Shown here: piece after piece, positions 44,601-52,012 of the stretch
How the letters are laid out: each line of letters starts with the position of its first letter
How positions within the stretch are numbered: position 1 is the stretch's first letter
Source of the DNA: Algoriphagus faecimaris
GTDB lineage: Bacteria; Bacteroidota; Bacteroidia; Cytophagales; Cyclobacteriaceae
NCBI RefSeq assembly: GCF_900101705.1
Contig: NZ_FNAC01000003.1
Coordinates: forward strand, 1 to 64,000
Direction: 5' to 3'
DNA: 64,000 nt
Notes under the pieces: model-generated
Databases searched by the model: none
What the model was told of the DNA's origin: nothing
What the model saw: the letters and a program-made list of their open reading frames with translations, nothing else
Position numbers and translations under genes: made by a program

Positions 44601-45188
44601 GGGTGAGTTGAGAAAAATGGAGCAGATAAAGTACGCGGCATAGATAGCCACAGCCATTGCATAGGTTGCAAGCGGGTTTTTGGTCAAAATTCCAACTGTA
44701 AAAAGCAAAGCAGCAAGTGTGGTGACCGTGGGGATGAGAAGCTTAAAGGCTACTGAAAGACTGCTGCCGAATTGAAATTCTAGGATTCTGCTTGGATCAA
44801 GATCTGAGAATGCGACCCCAAAATGAAATCCAATAAGGGCTGGAAGAATGACCATCAAGGAAGTGAGCCAGGCGCCAAAAAAGCGGGTTATAAAAAAGCT
44901 TGTTTTGGAAATTGGTGTCACAAATACCAATTCTTCCATTTGGGATTGAGTATCCCGTTGAGTAGCCTTCACCACAAAAAACATCATGGAAAAAACCGCT
45001 CCTAGGCTAAGCAATCCCATCTTGAAAAAGAGTTGATATTCAGAGTTAAACACTGTTTCAGAGGCGGGAGTACCCTGGCCTCCCATCAGAAAGGCAAAAC
45101 CAAAATAGGCTAGCGCAAAGACTGGAGCTGTCCAAGTTTTGAGTTGAATCAGCAATTCGAATCGGATTAATTGAATAAACTGGTTCAT
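41628..45188 (-). CDS. ABC-2 permease fused to M1-family metallopeptidase
   Basis: 1186 residues. The first half (to about residue 590) has two sets of six membrane segments of ABC-2 type, with 'VFVTPISKTSFFITRFFGAW' and 'HATPAPKGLLFLASWTTL' as the two corresponding cytoplasmic loops. The second half is an M1 aminopeptidase domain: HEVAH at 921-925 with the downstream glutamate in VEGLAKY. The substrate-anchoring GxMEN motif is replaced by GGYAHPG, so exopeptidase specificity is uncertain. Such fusions are recurrent in Bacteroidota. It overlaps the ATPase gene by 4 bp and would form one exporter-peptidase machine with it. Confidence 0.88.
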   Translation of the reverse strand: MNQFIQLIRFELLIQLKTWTAPVFALAYFGFAFLMGGQGTPASETVFNSEYQLFFKMGLLSLGAVFSMMFFVVKATQRDTQSQMEELVFVTPISKTSFFITRFFGAWLTSLMVILPALIGFHFGVAFSDLDPSRILEFQFGSSLSVAFKLLIPTVTTLAALLFTVGILTKNPLATYAMAVAIYAAYFICSIFLNSPLMANATPVASDNLIWAAVLDPFGLSAFFHQTNLWTSFEKNHLGVQLSGFFAWNRLIWFLISISLLTMAYQRFSFRKWKGKQKVKKEEITKALEPAQVEKLIPKTGQYRAVFASHLRSSLQFVFKSIPFWTILAAWLIIAATEIYFKLFSGGSYEESFYPATQILLDRVQQPLLIFGIFLLLFYSASLTWREKDSRMSDLIHATPAPKGLLFLASWTTLLILMLTMISLTVFIGLIFQLAQQPLSSHSWALFSLFLSPGLNLVYFSTLFLLIQRFIPHKYLGIGLSAISFGLFAGPLSSTVGLSHPLFQFGNIPFLTYSELAGFAIQVRPFLHLSLIWGVFTLALGAWLYSVWDQTISLRGLKILRNTSTRLALLFSTLFLGFWTGMYLKTEREESFPSMTKLLDQRAWYEKEFKKYIDAPVLAYADLHFEIDMKPSQGAYEAIVRGKLVNPSTQAVQELLIQEKESLHDLILEKTEDYGYVEELKLYHIRFKEPIFPGDSLGFSFTVKPQKNILGSQKALVPNGSYLNFRDFAPFFGYSESMEIKDYAERKKRNLPPKPLANRIDTHSGSTEKNLFKVTFEAIVKTEKDQTALTSGKLIERRVKENRSIYHFKSTEPILPSLAFFSGHYQKDSLDNGSSQLEVYSLETHSRFNSKTLQIMKEALIYCTENFGEYPFNHLKLVEIPGFWGIGGYAHPGVISMTEDKYFLVKEGSPQFDLQTKRAVHEVAHQWFGHLLAPRNVPGATLFVEGLAKYAEVLLLEKMIGKSTTWYLSDQANRTYFTGRAISTKPENSLSEQENQSYLAYGKSLSAFLAARDLLGEKELNSIIRELVDTSRSQAKPVVDSQLLLEKMMEKTSPEGQELLVDWFQKIITYDIRIINTNIEKAENGFTQVTIDYEANKMERQADGSELEIYMDEEMELATFLTHPKNIQNEQEIILSQKVRIKSGKGQLKVRLDKIPKIIALDPWGTRPDQNREDNFMEIKARKAIR

Positions 45189-46078
45189 GCTTTTGGGTTT
45201 TGGTTTTTTAAAGTGCTGAAATAGTAATCTTCCAGGCTTGGACTTACCGGCTCAAAATCGAGACCTGGGCAATTTTCAGCTTGAACATGAATCTTGGTTT
45301 TCCCTGCGATCAATTTGGAGGAAATCACATCGAGTTCAGATTGATGTCGGGGTAAGTCGGGCTTTTCAATTTTCTTGGCCCATATTTTTCCGGTAAGGCT
45401 CTTGGTACAGGCTTGAGGATTTCCTTTGGATAGGATTTTGCCCTGATTCAGGATAGCCATCTGCGTACAAAGCTCCTGTACATCATCAACCAGGTGGGTA
45501 GAAAGGATCACAATGACCTGCTCTCCGATTTCTGCCAGAAGATTTAGAAAGCGGTTGCGCTCTTCAGGGTCCAATCCGGCTGTTGGCTCATCGACGATGA
45601 TTATTTTGGGATTGCCAAGGAGTGCTTGGGCAATGCCAAATCGCTGACGCATTCCACCTGAAAAAGAGGAGACGGCTTTTTTTCGATGTTGGAAAAGATT
45701 GGTTTGATGCAGGAGTTGTTCAATTTGTTTGCCTCTTTCCGACGGGCTTCCAATTCCTTTGAGTACTGCCATGTGTTGCATCAGTTCCCAGGCCGATATC
45801 CCGGGATATACGCCAAATTCTTGGGGTAAATAGCCTAAGACGGATCGGATTTTCTGGGGATTTTGTGAAACTTCCAGACCGTTAAAGAGAATCTTTCCGG
45901 ACTCGGCTGCTTGAAGCATGGCGATTGTTCTCATCAAACTTGATTTTCCTGCTCCATTTGGTCCCAAGAGACCAAACATTCCATTTTCTATGGTGATGGA
46001 AATGTCATTCAATGCTTTTACACCATTAGGGTAGGTTTTGCTGAGTTTTCGTATTTCAAGTTGGTTCATGGTTGGCAT
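45185..46078 (-). CDS. ABC transporter ATP-binding protein (ABC-2 exporter)
   Basis: 297 residues. Walker A GPNGAGKSS, signature SFSGGMRQR, Walker B IIIVDEPTAGLD, H-loop STHLVDDV. The C-terminal 80 residues are a family extension. An in-frame ATG nine bases in (46069) is an equally good start. It energises the permease-M1 fusion whose ATG overlaps its stop. Divergent, 193 bp away, is a LytS/LytTR pair that probably controls the operon. Confidence 0.9.
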   Translation of the reverse strand: MPTMNQLEIRKLSKTYPNGVKALNDISITIENGMFGLLGPNGAGKSSLMRTIAMLQAAESGKILFNGLEVSQNPQKIRSVLGYLPQEFGVYPGISAWELMQHMAVLKGIGSPSERGKQIEQLLHQTNLFQHRKKAVSSFSGGMRQRFGIAQALLGNPKIIIVDEPTAGLDPEERNRFLNLLAEIGEQVIVILSTHLVDDVQELCTQMAILNQGKILSKGNPQACTKSLTGKIWAKKIEKPDLPRHQSELDVISSKLIAGKTKIHVQAENCPGLDFEPVSPSLEDYYFSTLKNQNPKA

Positions 46079-46271
46079 TTTTTTGCTTCACCAAAACTTG
46101 GGATTCAAAATGATCTGATCTAATTAAAATGTCTAACAGGCCAGAATTGAGAATGAACAAGCCACAATATCGAATTCTTTCAGTTGAGACTATTTTAAAG
46201 GGTTCATCATGAAAAAGGCACTGTTGGTCATCTTTATTTTCTAAAAATCATGGCTTGGCTATCTTAGAAGG

Positions 46272-47387
46272 ATGTTTCCAAAAATTTCTTTCTTTAAGGC
46301 CCTAGGATGGGGATTAGGTGTGACGATACTCGTGACATTTTTGCTCCAGCGTATGGGATTTATTCGCATTGATTTTGACGAATACCTTGAAAACATCCTG
46401 ATACTAGGATCCTGGTGGATGTTGTGCAGTTTGGTGTTTTATTACATTCGAAGGATCCGACTTAGAAAGAAGAGTTTACTCAGGATTCTTTACTTGGTAC
46501 TTTTCCTGACAGGCATTTTACTTTTGGATCAATGGATGGACATTCCTGATAATCCTGTTTCCATATTCTTACTCATTCTATTTTGGATGGGGATTGCACA
46601 ATTTGTGGCTCCCGTGTTTTTCAAAAAATTCCAAAAAACCATTTTCTTGGTATATGGCTTGGTTTGGATTGCTTTTACGCTGCTTCGGTGGAATGAAGCC
46701 TATTTGAGGGAACATCATCAACTGGCTATCCTTATGTTGTTGATTCCTATTCCTTTTTTTCTAATAATTTGGGTTTTTGAGCAGTGGAAAAGGATCAAAG
46801 ATCTGGAGAGTCAGAAAAACCAAGCGGAGCTGACCATGCTTAAAAATCAGATCAATCCGCATTTTCTTTTCAATACTTTGAATAACCTCTATGGACTCTG
46901 TGTGGAAAAGTCCGATACGGCACCAGAAGTGGTACTAAAGCTTTCGGATATGATGCGCTACACAATTTATGAAGGGAAAAAGCAAGAGGTATTATTGAGT
47001 AAAGAGGTAGATTATATCAAGAATTTTTTAGGGTTGCAGCAGCTTCGTCACAGGGATGAACCCCAGGTTGATTTTGAAGTAAAAATAGAACAGGATAGTA
47101 TGATTTCTCCCTTGCTATTTATAGTTCCTGTTGAAAATGCTTTTAAGCATGGGGTAGAAAAAATGACTGAGGGAGCATTTGTCAGGATTAGCTTGGTTTC
47201 GGAGCCAGAAAAATTGAAATTTCAAATAGAGAATAATTTCGATCCCGAATCGCAGGATGCGAAACCTGGAATTGGCTTGGAAAACCTAAAAAGAAGATTG
47301 GAGTTGGCCTATCCAAACTCACATTTTTTGCAAATCACCAAAAATAAGGATGTCCATCAAGTGATCTTGGAAGTTTTATGGAGCTAA
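46272..47387 (+). CDS. LytS-type sensor histidine kinase
   Basis: 371 residues. Four to five membrane segments occupy residues 10-170, then the His_kinase (PF06580) block 'NQINPHFLFNTLNNLYGLC' with H197, the N-box 'VPVENAFKHG' and G-box 'GIGLENLKRRLELAYP'. There is no periplasmic domain of any size, so it probably senses something in or near the membrane, perhaps the state of the neighbouring exporter. It overlaps the response regulator gene by 10 bp (47378-47387). Confidence 0.9.
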   Translation: MFPKISFFKALGWGLGVTILVTFLLQRMGFIRIDFDEYLENILILGSWWMLCSLVFYYIRRIRLRKKSLLRILYLVLFLTGILLLDQWMDIPDNPVSIFLLILFWMGIAQFVAPVFFKKFQKTIFLVYGLVWIAFTLLRWNEAYLREHHQLAILMLLIPIPFFLIIWVFEQWKRIKDLESQKNQAELTMLKNQINPHFLFNTLNNLYGLCVEKSDTAPEVVLKLSDMMRYTIYEGKKQEVLLSKEVDYIKNFLGLQQLRHRDEPQVDFEVKIEQDSMISPLLFIVPVENAFKHGVEKMTEGAFVRISLVSEPEKLKFQIENNFDPESQDAKPGIGLENLKRRLELAYPNSHFLQITKNKDVHQVILEVLWS

Positions 47388-48073
47388 TCAATTACGTGAT
47401 ATTGGATGACGAACCGATTGCGCATCGAATCATTGAGGGTTATTGCGAGAATTTTTCTTTCTTGAATAAGGTTGGGAATTTCTACAATGGATTTGAAGCA
47501 CTGGAATTTTTTAGAAAGGGAAAGGCTGATTTGATCTTTTTGGATATCAATATGCCCAAGTTGACTGGGTTTGAAATGCTTAAATCCATATCTGATCCTC
47601 CAAAGGTTATTGTTACCTCGGCCCATCAAGAATTTGCCGTAGAAGGGTATGAGTTGGATATCACGGATTATTTATTGAAACCCTTTGGCTTAGACCGATT
47701 TATAAAGGCAATCAATAAATTGAGAGTCGGCGAAAGAAAGACAAATGAGCATTCTGATGTCGAATACCCAGGTAGAATCTTTCTCAAATCAGATAAAAAG
47801 TATGTTCAACTGGAATTGAACGATATTTTTTATGTACAGGCTTTGGGGAATTACACCAAGGTTTTTCATTCCCAAGGCATGCTAATTTGTCCGGATAAGA
47901 TTTCAGATTTGGAGGCGAAGCTGCCTTCTCCCGGATTTATTCGGGTTCATAAATCCTACCTGATCAATCGTGATCGAATTGAGTTTGTGGAAGGGAACCA
48001 AATCAAGGTAGCGGAAGTGATGATTCCAATTGGCCAGACATACAAAACCAGGCTCCAAGGGTTTTTGAATTGA
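47378..48073 (+). CDS. LytTR-family response regulator
   Basis: 231 residues. Receiver domain with D10, D11, phosphoacceptor D56 in FLDINMP, and K in 'YLLKPF'. The C-terminal LytTR DNA-binding domain starts near residue 128 and shows 'IFYVQALGNYTKVF' and 'PGFIRVHKSYLINRDRI', typical for the family. Partner of the kinase just upstream; the likely targets include the divergent ABC exporter operon. Confidence 0.92.
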   Translation: MELINYVILDDEPIAHRIIEGYCENFSFLNKVGNFYNGFEALEFFRKGKADLIFLDINMPKLTGFEMLKSISDPPKVIVTSAHQEFAVEGYELDITDYLLKPFGLDRFIKAINKLRVGERKTNEHSDVEYPGRIFLKSDKKYVQLELNDIFYVQALGNYTKVFHSQGMLICPDKISDLEAKLPSPGFIRVHKSYLINRDRIEFVEGNQIKVAEVMIPIGQTYKTRLQGFLN

Positions 48074-48081
48074 GCCAGATT

Positions 48082-48429
48082 TTAGGGGAGCATATTTTTG
48101 TTGAAATATCCATTCTTATCGAAATCCCTGATATTCATCGATACAATAGCGAGTTCTGGAAAAAGCTCGTTGAGTTTTGTTACCACATTTTTTGAAAGGG
48201 CATTTTTCTGCTCTGCTGTTCGTCCTTCCATAATATTTCCGAAGACATGGATAATCTCGGATGGTGAAAATGTTCCAAATGAATAGGTAAAGGGTCTTAT
48301 TCTGACTTTTATATCTTCTGGCTGAAATAAGTCTGATGAGCTTGCTGCTTCATAAACCGTTTTCATGATTTTTTCAGGGGGCTGCTTTTCTAAAAGCACT
48401 TCTGAACAGTCAATGATAAAGTGGGGCAT
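48082..48429 (-). CDS. 5-carboxymethyl-2-hydroxymuconate isomerase-like protein
   Basis: 115 residues. The start MPHFIID matches the CHMI family (PF02962) of the tautomerase superfamily, in which the exposed Pro after the initiator methionine is the catalytic base. The blocks 'IKVRIRPFTYSFG' and 'HVFGNIMEGRTAEQKNALSKNVV' follow the family pattern. It would tautomerise 5-carboxymethyl-2-hydroxymuconate in homoprotocatechuate degradation, but no other gene of that pathway is present, so its real substrate may differ. Cytoplasmic. Confidence 0.75.
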   Translation of the reverse strand: MPHFIIDCSEVLLEKQPPEKIMKTVYEAASSSDLFQPEDIKVRIRPFTYSFGTFSPSEIIHVFGNIMEGRTAEQKNALSKNVVTKLNELFPELAIVSMNIRDFDKNGYFNKNMLP

Positions 48430-48494
48430 ATTTCTATTGAATTTGAATTATTAAATGCTCGGAGCAAGCTGAATAATTTTTGATTGTTTTTTTA

Positions 48495-48529
48495 AAAGGG
48501 TATCCACAGGTAATCTGGAGATACCCTTT
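48495..48529. terminator. Hairpin terminator between Bor and isomerase genes
   Basis: AAAGGGTATC (48495-48504) pairs with GATACCCTTT (48520-48529), with T-rich sequence on the plus-strand side. It lies directly downstream of the minus-strand Bor gene. Confidence 0.6.
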
Positions 48530-48548
48530 CTTTTTTATTTTGCGTGTT

Positions 48549-48842
48549 TTACTTTCTCACAATGGTAGTGGTAGGGGCATATATCCCGAATGTCAATACG
48601 TGAATCAATCCATCCACGAAAGTGTGCTTTGTGGTTACTTCATAATCCTTTGCACCTCGAGCCATTTTTTCTGGATCGGATATTTTCAAGGGAGCCAATC
48701 CCTCAATCAGGTAATGGTTTTTCTCTTTGTATTCTATGCCAGTTTGTGAACCTTCCCCTACGGTAACGGTATAGGAGTGGCATGAACTTAATAGAAGAGT
48801 TGTGGCTAGAACCACTGCGAAAGTTGAAACGATTTTTCTCAT
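48549..48842 (-). CDS. Bor-family lipoprotein
   Basis: 97 residues. Lipobox LLLSSC with the cysteine near residue 21. The C-terminal block 'TFVDGLIHVLTFGIYAPTTT' is the conserved end of the Bor family (PF06291), named after the phage lambda serum-survival lipoprotein Bor. In lambda, Bor is an outer membrane lipoprotein expressed from the lysogen; the role of chromosomal homologues in Bacteroidota is unknown. Its own promoter is not evident; a hairpin closes the transcript. Confidence 0.85.
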   Translation of the reverse strand: MRKIVSTFAVVLATTLLLSSCHSYTVTVGEGSQTGIEYKEKNHYLIEGLAPLKISDPEKMARGAKDYEVTTKHTFVDGLIHVLTFGIYAPTTTIVRK

Positions 48843-48873
48843 TTTGCTTGTGTTTAAATATGTAATAGTTGGT

Positions 48874-49566
48874 TTAGTTTTTATTCAATCCTTTAATTAT
48901 CAGGTAAATGCAAAGGGATAATTCTGTGATCACCGCAGTAGCTAAGACTAGGTTTTCACTTTGTGATGCGTATTGCGGCAAAAGGATGTTGGTGAAGGAA
49001 TCAATCAGATAAGCAAAGCCGGCGATGAATACCATGACTCCAAGAATTCTTGAAAACCAGCCGGATTTGTACATCATATAGCCCAAAACCAAACAGCTCA
49101 TCCCAAAAGGAATCCCACTAAGTAAATAGCCCATCCGATGGGATTCAATCAGATAGCCAATTTGTTGCGCTACCCTATTTGGGTCAGTTGGATCAGGGAA
49201 AAATTGGAATAGAACAGGGATTTGTAAAAGATGAATCAGGTTGATTCCTATTATGGCTGCCTGCACCAGTCTTAGAAATGCAGCTAAATAGGATAGTCTT
49301 GGAAAGTTCTTCTGAAATAAGATGAAGAAAAACCAGGCTAAACCGATATCAGCCAAAACCATGACCATGTCCAAGGAAACTCCAACCCTAAGTAGGCTTT
49401 GGCTTCCTTTGATGTTTTCCATCGTCTGCAGGATATCTTCTGGCAGGAATAAAACTCCCCGAACTCCCAACTCGCTGAAAAGTCCGCAAACAATCACAAC
49501 TAAATAAAGTACGCCTGAGAGCCCCAAGAATAGATTTCTGTCGCTTTGATCTATGAGATTTTTCAT
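48874..49566 (-). CDS. DUF4386 membrane protein (second copy)
   Basis: 230 residues, about six membrane segments. 'LFLGLSGVLYLVVIVCGLFSEL' at the N-terminus and 'GMSCLVLGYMMYKSGWFSRILGVMV' late in the protein are characteristic of DUF4386. Function unknown. It is preceded at 49585-49628 by a CRP/FNR-like site plus -7 element identical in spacing to those of three other genes, so it belongs to the putative local Crp/Fnr regulon. Confidence 0.85.
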   Translation of the reverse strand: MKNLIDQSDRNLFLGLSGVLYLVVIVCGLFSELGVRGVLFLPEDILQTMENIKGSQSLLRVGVSLDMVMVLADIGLAWFFFILFQKNFPRLSYLAAFLRLVQAAIIGINLIHLLQIPVLFQFFPDPTDPNRVAQQIGYLIESHRMGYLLSGIPFGMSCLVLGYMMYKSGWFSRILGVMVFIAGFAYLIDSFTNILLPQYASQSENLVLATAVITELSLCIYLIIKGLNKN

Positions 49567-49584
49567 TTCATCCTAATTTTTCCA

Positions 49585-49628
49585 CAAACCTAAGGCGGAA
49601 AAAAAGGCTGGAAATTGACTTAGGTTAA
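49585..49628 (-). promoter_or_regulatory. CRP/FNR-like site A and -7 element (DUF4386 gene)
   Basis: Read on the minus strand: TTAACCTAAGTCAA (complement of 49615-49628), 22 bp, then TAGGTTTG (complement of 49585-49592). The dyad fits TTRAY-N4-RTYAA. The -7 element lies 18 bp before the ATG at 49566. Confidence 0.65.
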
Positions 49629-49665
49629 GAATGTTTGGAGGGTTGAAAAATTTATAAATCAATTC

Positions 49666-49709
49666 TTAACCCAGATCAATTTTTAGGATCATGGAGCTTG
49701 GTAATTTTG
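49666..49709 (+). promoter_or_regulatory. CRP/FNR-like site B and -7 element (49748 gene)
   Basis: TTAACCCAGATCAA (49666-49679), 22 bp, TAATTTTG (49702-49709). The flanking TTC before and TTT after the dyad are shared with sites A and C. Confidence 0.7.
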
Positions 49710-49747
49710 GGCATCAGAGTATAAAAGTTTGAAAATCATTAGTATAG

Positions 49748-50308
49748 ATGAAAAGGACATTAGATCTACAACGTCAAGAATATTCACAACGAGTGTTTTT
49801 AGCCACACCACTAGCAGGGATCCTTGCCTGGACGCTAGTTGGTGTTACCTCCTTTTTTGTTTCGGAGCTTTGGAGAGTTTGGATCCTATTCATAGGGACA
49901 GGCTCTATCGTTTATTTAGGAATTATGATTTCGAAGTTTACGGGGGAGAATTTTCTGGATAAAACCAGGCCTAAAAATGAATTTGACCGACTCTTTCTGT
50001 TTACAGTGTTCCAATCACTTTTATCTTATGGGATTGCCATTCCCTATTTTCTGGAGGACTCCAATTCATTGCCTGTTTCCATCGGGATTTTAACAGGATC
50101 TATGTGGATTCCTTTTTCTTGGATCATTGGACATTGGGTAGGTCTTTTTCACGCGTTTTTTAGGACTGCTGGGATTCTGGTTTTGTGATATGCATTTCCT
50201 GATCATCGTTTCTCGATCATTCCTGCTTGGATTGTATTCATTTATTTTATGTCGATTTTAATCCTTCAAAAAAGAAGAGCAAATTTGATTCGATCCAATA
50301 AAGACTAA
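49748..50308 (+). pseudogene. Membrane protein gene (DUF7010-like) interrupted by an in-frame TGA
   Basis: From ATG 49748 the frame reads 146 residues to a TGA at 50186-50188, then continues for 39 further codons in the same frame to a TAA at 50306-50308. The downstream part, beginning YAFPDHRFSIIPAW, is a hydrophobic continuation of the same protein, and the 186-residue total suits the family. A single G-to-A change of a TGG (Trp) codon explains the TGA. The product has about five membrane segments and resembles DUF7010, a family of unknown function; that family call is tentative. A full promoter with CRP/FNR-like site is intact upstream, so the loss is recent, or the truncated protein still works. 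Confidence 0.75.
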
Positions 50309-50313
50309 AACCT

Positions 50314-51981
50314 ATGAAACAGCTAGCTTTCATTTTCACCTTTTATATAAGTACCATCGGGGTTTCCCTAGCACAATTAAGTCCCGAAAAGGAAACTCTT
50401 CTAGATTCCATATTTCAAGAATGGAATCAGCCAGGCATGCCGGGAGGATCGATTGGGGTAATGCAAGATGGTAGAATTATCTACTCCAAAGCATTCGGCT
50501 TGGCAAGTTTGGATTTTGGAGTTCCTAACATGCCAAACACCTTATTTAATATCGCTTCGGTTTCCAAACAATTCACAGCTATGGCCATAGTCAGAATGGC
50601 TGAAAAGGGGCTTCTTTCTCTGGATGATGATGTTCGGAAATATCTTCCCGAAATACCTGATTTTGGACAGACTATCACATTTAAACATTTGATTCACCAT
50701 ACGAGTGGGTTGCGAAGCGTTCACTATATGCTGGGTTTGGCAGGATGGAGAGGAGATGATGTTCGGACTAATGAGGATGTGTTTCGGTTTGTGACTATGC
50801 AAAAGGACCTAAATTATCCGGTCGGGGAGCGATACGGCTATTGCAATACGGGCTATGTGCTGATGGCTTTGGTGGTGGAGCGGCTTTCCGGGAAGTCATT
50901 TGCAGAATGGATGAAAAGCGAGGTTTTTGAACCTCTTAGTTTGGAGCACACCTATGTGGAGGATAATTACACACGGGTAGTTCCAAATAATGCATCCTCC
51001 TATTATCATAGTGAAGGAGTAGTGTTTGAACGAGCTCTGGACTATTGGAACTATACCGGAGCAGGAAATATCCATTCCACAACTGAAGATTTGCTCCTTT
51101 GGGCCAAAAATCTGTATAGCCCCAAACCTGGCTGGGAAAATGCTTTCGAGAAAATGAAAGATGTTGGAATTTATTCCAACGGGCAGCCCAGCAATTATGC
51201 CTTCGGTCTATACGTGGATGAATATGGGAGCCAAAAGAGAATCCATCATTCCGGATCGATTGGAGGTTTTCGGGCTCAGATTGCCACTTTTCCAGACTTG
51301 AATCTGAGCATTTCGATCCTTTCCAACTTCAGCTCTTCCAATTTGGGACAAAAACTCAATGGGGTTTCCGAAATTATTTTGGATAACGATGGCACCTCCA
51401 ATAGCCAATCAGAATTGCCGCAGCAAGTGATGCAAGATGTAGATCCAAATCTAGCGATACTAATTAAAGGGAGTTATTGGGATACCTATGAAAAGAGGGT
51501 ATTTCAAATTGAAAAAAAGGGGCAAAAACTCTTTGTTGTTGCCGAATCCTCTGAACGTTTACTTCAGCATCTGGGGGATGGAGAATTCAGTATAAAAGAT
51601 GCAGATGGACGTAAATTGAAGTTTGATATTCAAAATGAAGAAGTAAGCAGTGCAAAGTCGATTTCAAAGGAAGGCATAGAAAACGTCTGGATTCCTCTTG
51701 GTGAAAATTCCTTCTCAGCATCTGAACTGAAGGATTTTGAAGGCGAATATTACAGCGGGGAACTTCAAACTTCATATTGGTTTAAAATTGAAGGAGATCA
51801 TTTAGTTGCCTATCATCCACGACATGGTGAAATTCCTTTAGAGAGATTGACCTCAAATGCTTTTAAAGGAAGATGGCCGGCACTTATTGTGGAATTTGTT
51901 CTTAATCCAGACGGAAAATCAGCAGAAGTAATGCTGTCGAATGACCGGGTTAAAAATTTGAAGCTTTCCCGTCCGAGCTAA
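50314..51981 (+). CDS. Serine hydrolase, class C beta-lactamase fold, with C-terminal extension
   Basis: 555 residues with a signal peptide (cleavage after SLAQ, near 21). SxxK is S-V-S-K in 'ASVSKQFTAMAI', YxN is Y-C-N in 'RYGYCNTGY', and the third motif is HHSGSIGG, so all three catalytic elements of PF00144 are intact. Residues from about 385 on form an extra beta-rich domain. Periplasmic esterase or D-amino-acid peptidase; substrate unknown. It begins 6 bp after the end of the interrupted membrane gene, so it may ride on that transcript, and an amidohydrolase gene follows after 31 bp. Confidence 0.85.
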   Translation: MKQLAFIFTFYISTIGVSLAQLSPEKETLLDSIFQEWNQPGMPGGSIGVMQDGRIIYSKAFGLASLDFGVPNMPNTLFNIASVSKQFTAMAIVRMAEKGLLSLDDDVRKYLPEIPDFGQTITFKHLIHHTSGLRSVHYMLGLAGWRGDDVRTNEDVFRFVTMQKDLNYPVGERYGYCNTGYVLMALVVERLSGKSFAEWMKSEVFEPLSLEHTYVEDNYTRVVPNNASSYYHSEGVVFERALDYWNYTGAGNIHSTTEDLLLWAKNLYSPKPGWENAFEKMKDVGIYSNGQPSNYAFGLYVDEYGSQKRIHHSGSIGGFRAQIATFPDLNLSISILSNFSSSNLGQKLNGVSEIILDNDGTSNSQSELPQQVMQDVDPNLAILIKGSYWDTYEKRVFQIEKKGQKLFVVAESSERLLQHLGDGEFSIKDADGRKLKFDIQNEEVSSAKSISKEGIENVWIPLGENSFSASELKDFEGEYYSGELQTSYWFKIEGDHLVAYHPRHGEIPLERLTSNAFKGRWPALIVEFVLNPDGKSAEVMLSNDRVKNLKLSRPS

Positions 51982-52012
51982 TTTTCTTACAACAACTTAA
52001 ACAAAACTTTAA

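Noticed and set aside
48082-48429. Homoprotocatechuate degradation pathway
   Set aside because: Only an isomerase-like gene is present; no dioxygenase, dehydrogenase or hydratase of the pathway lies nearby.
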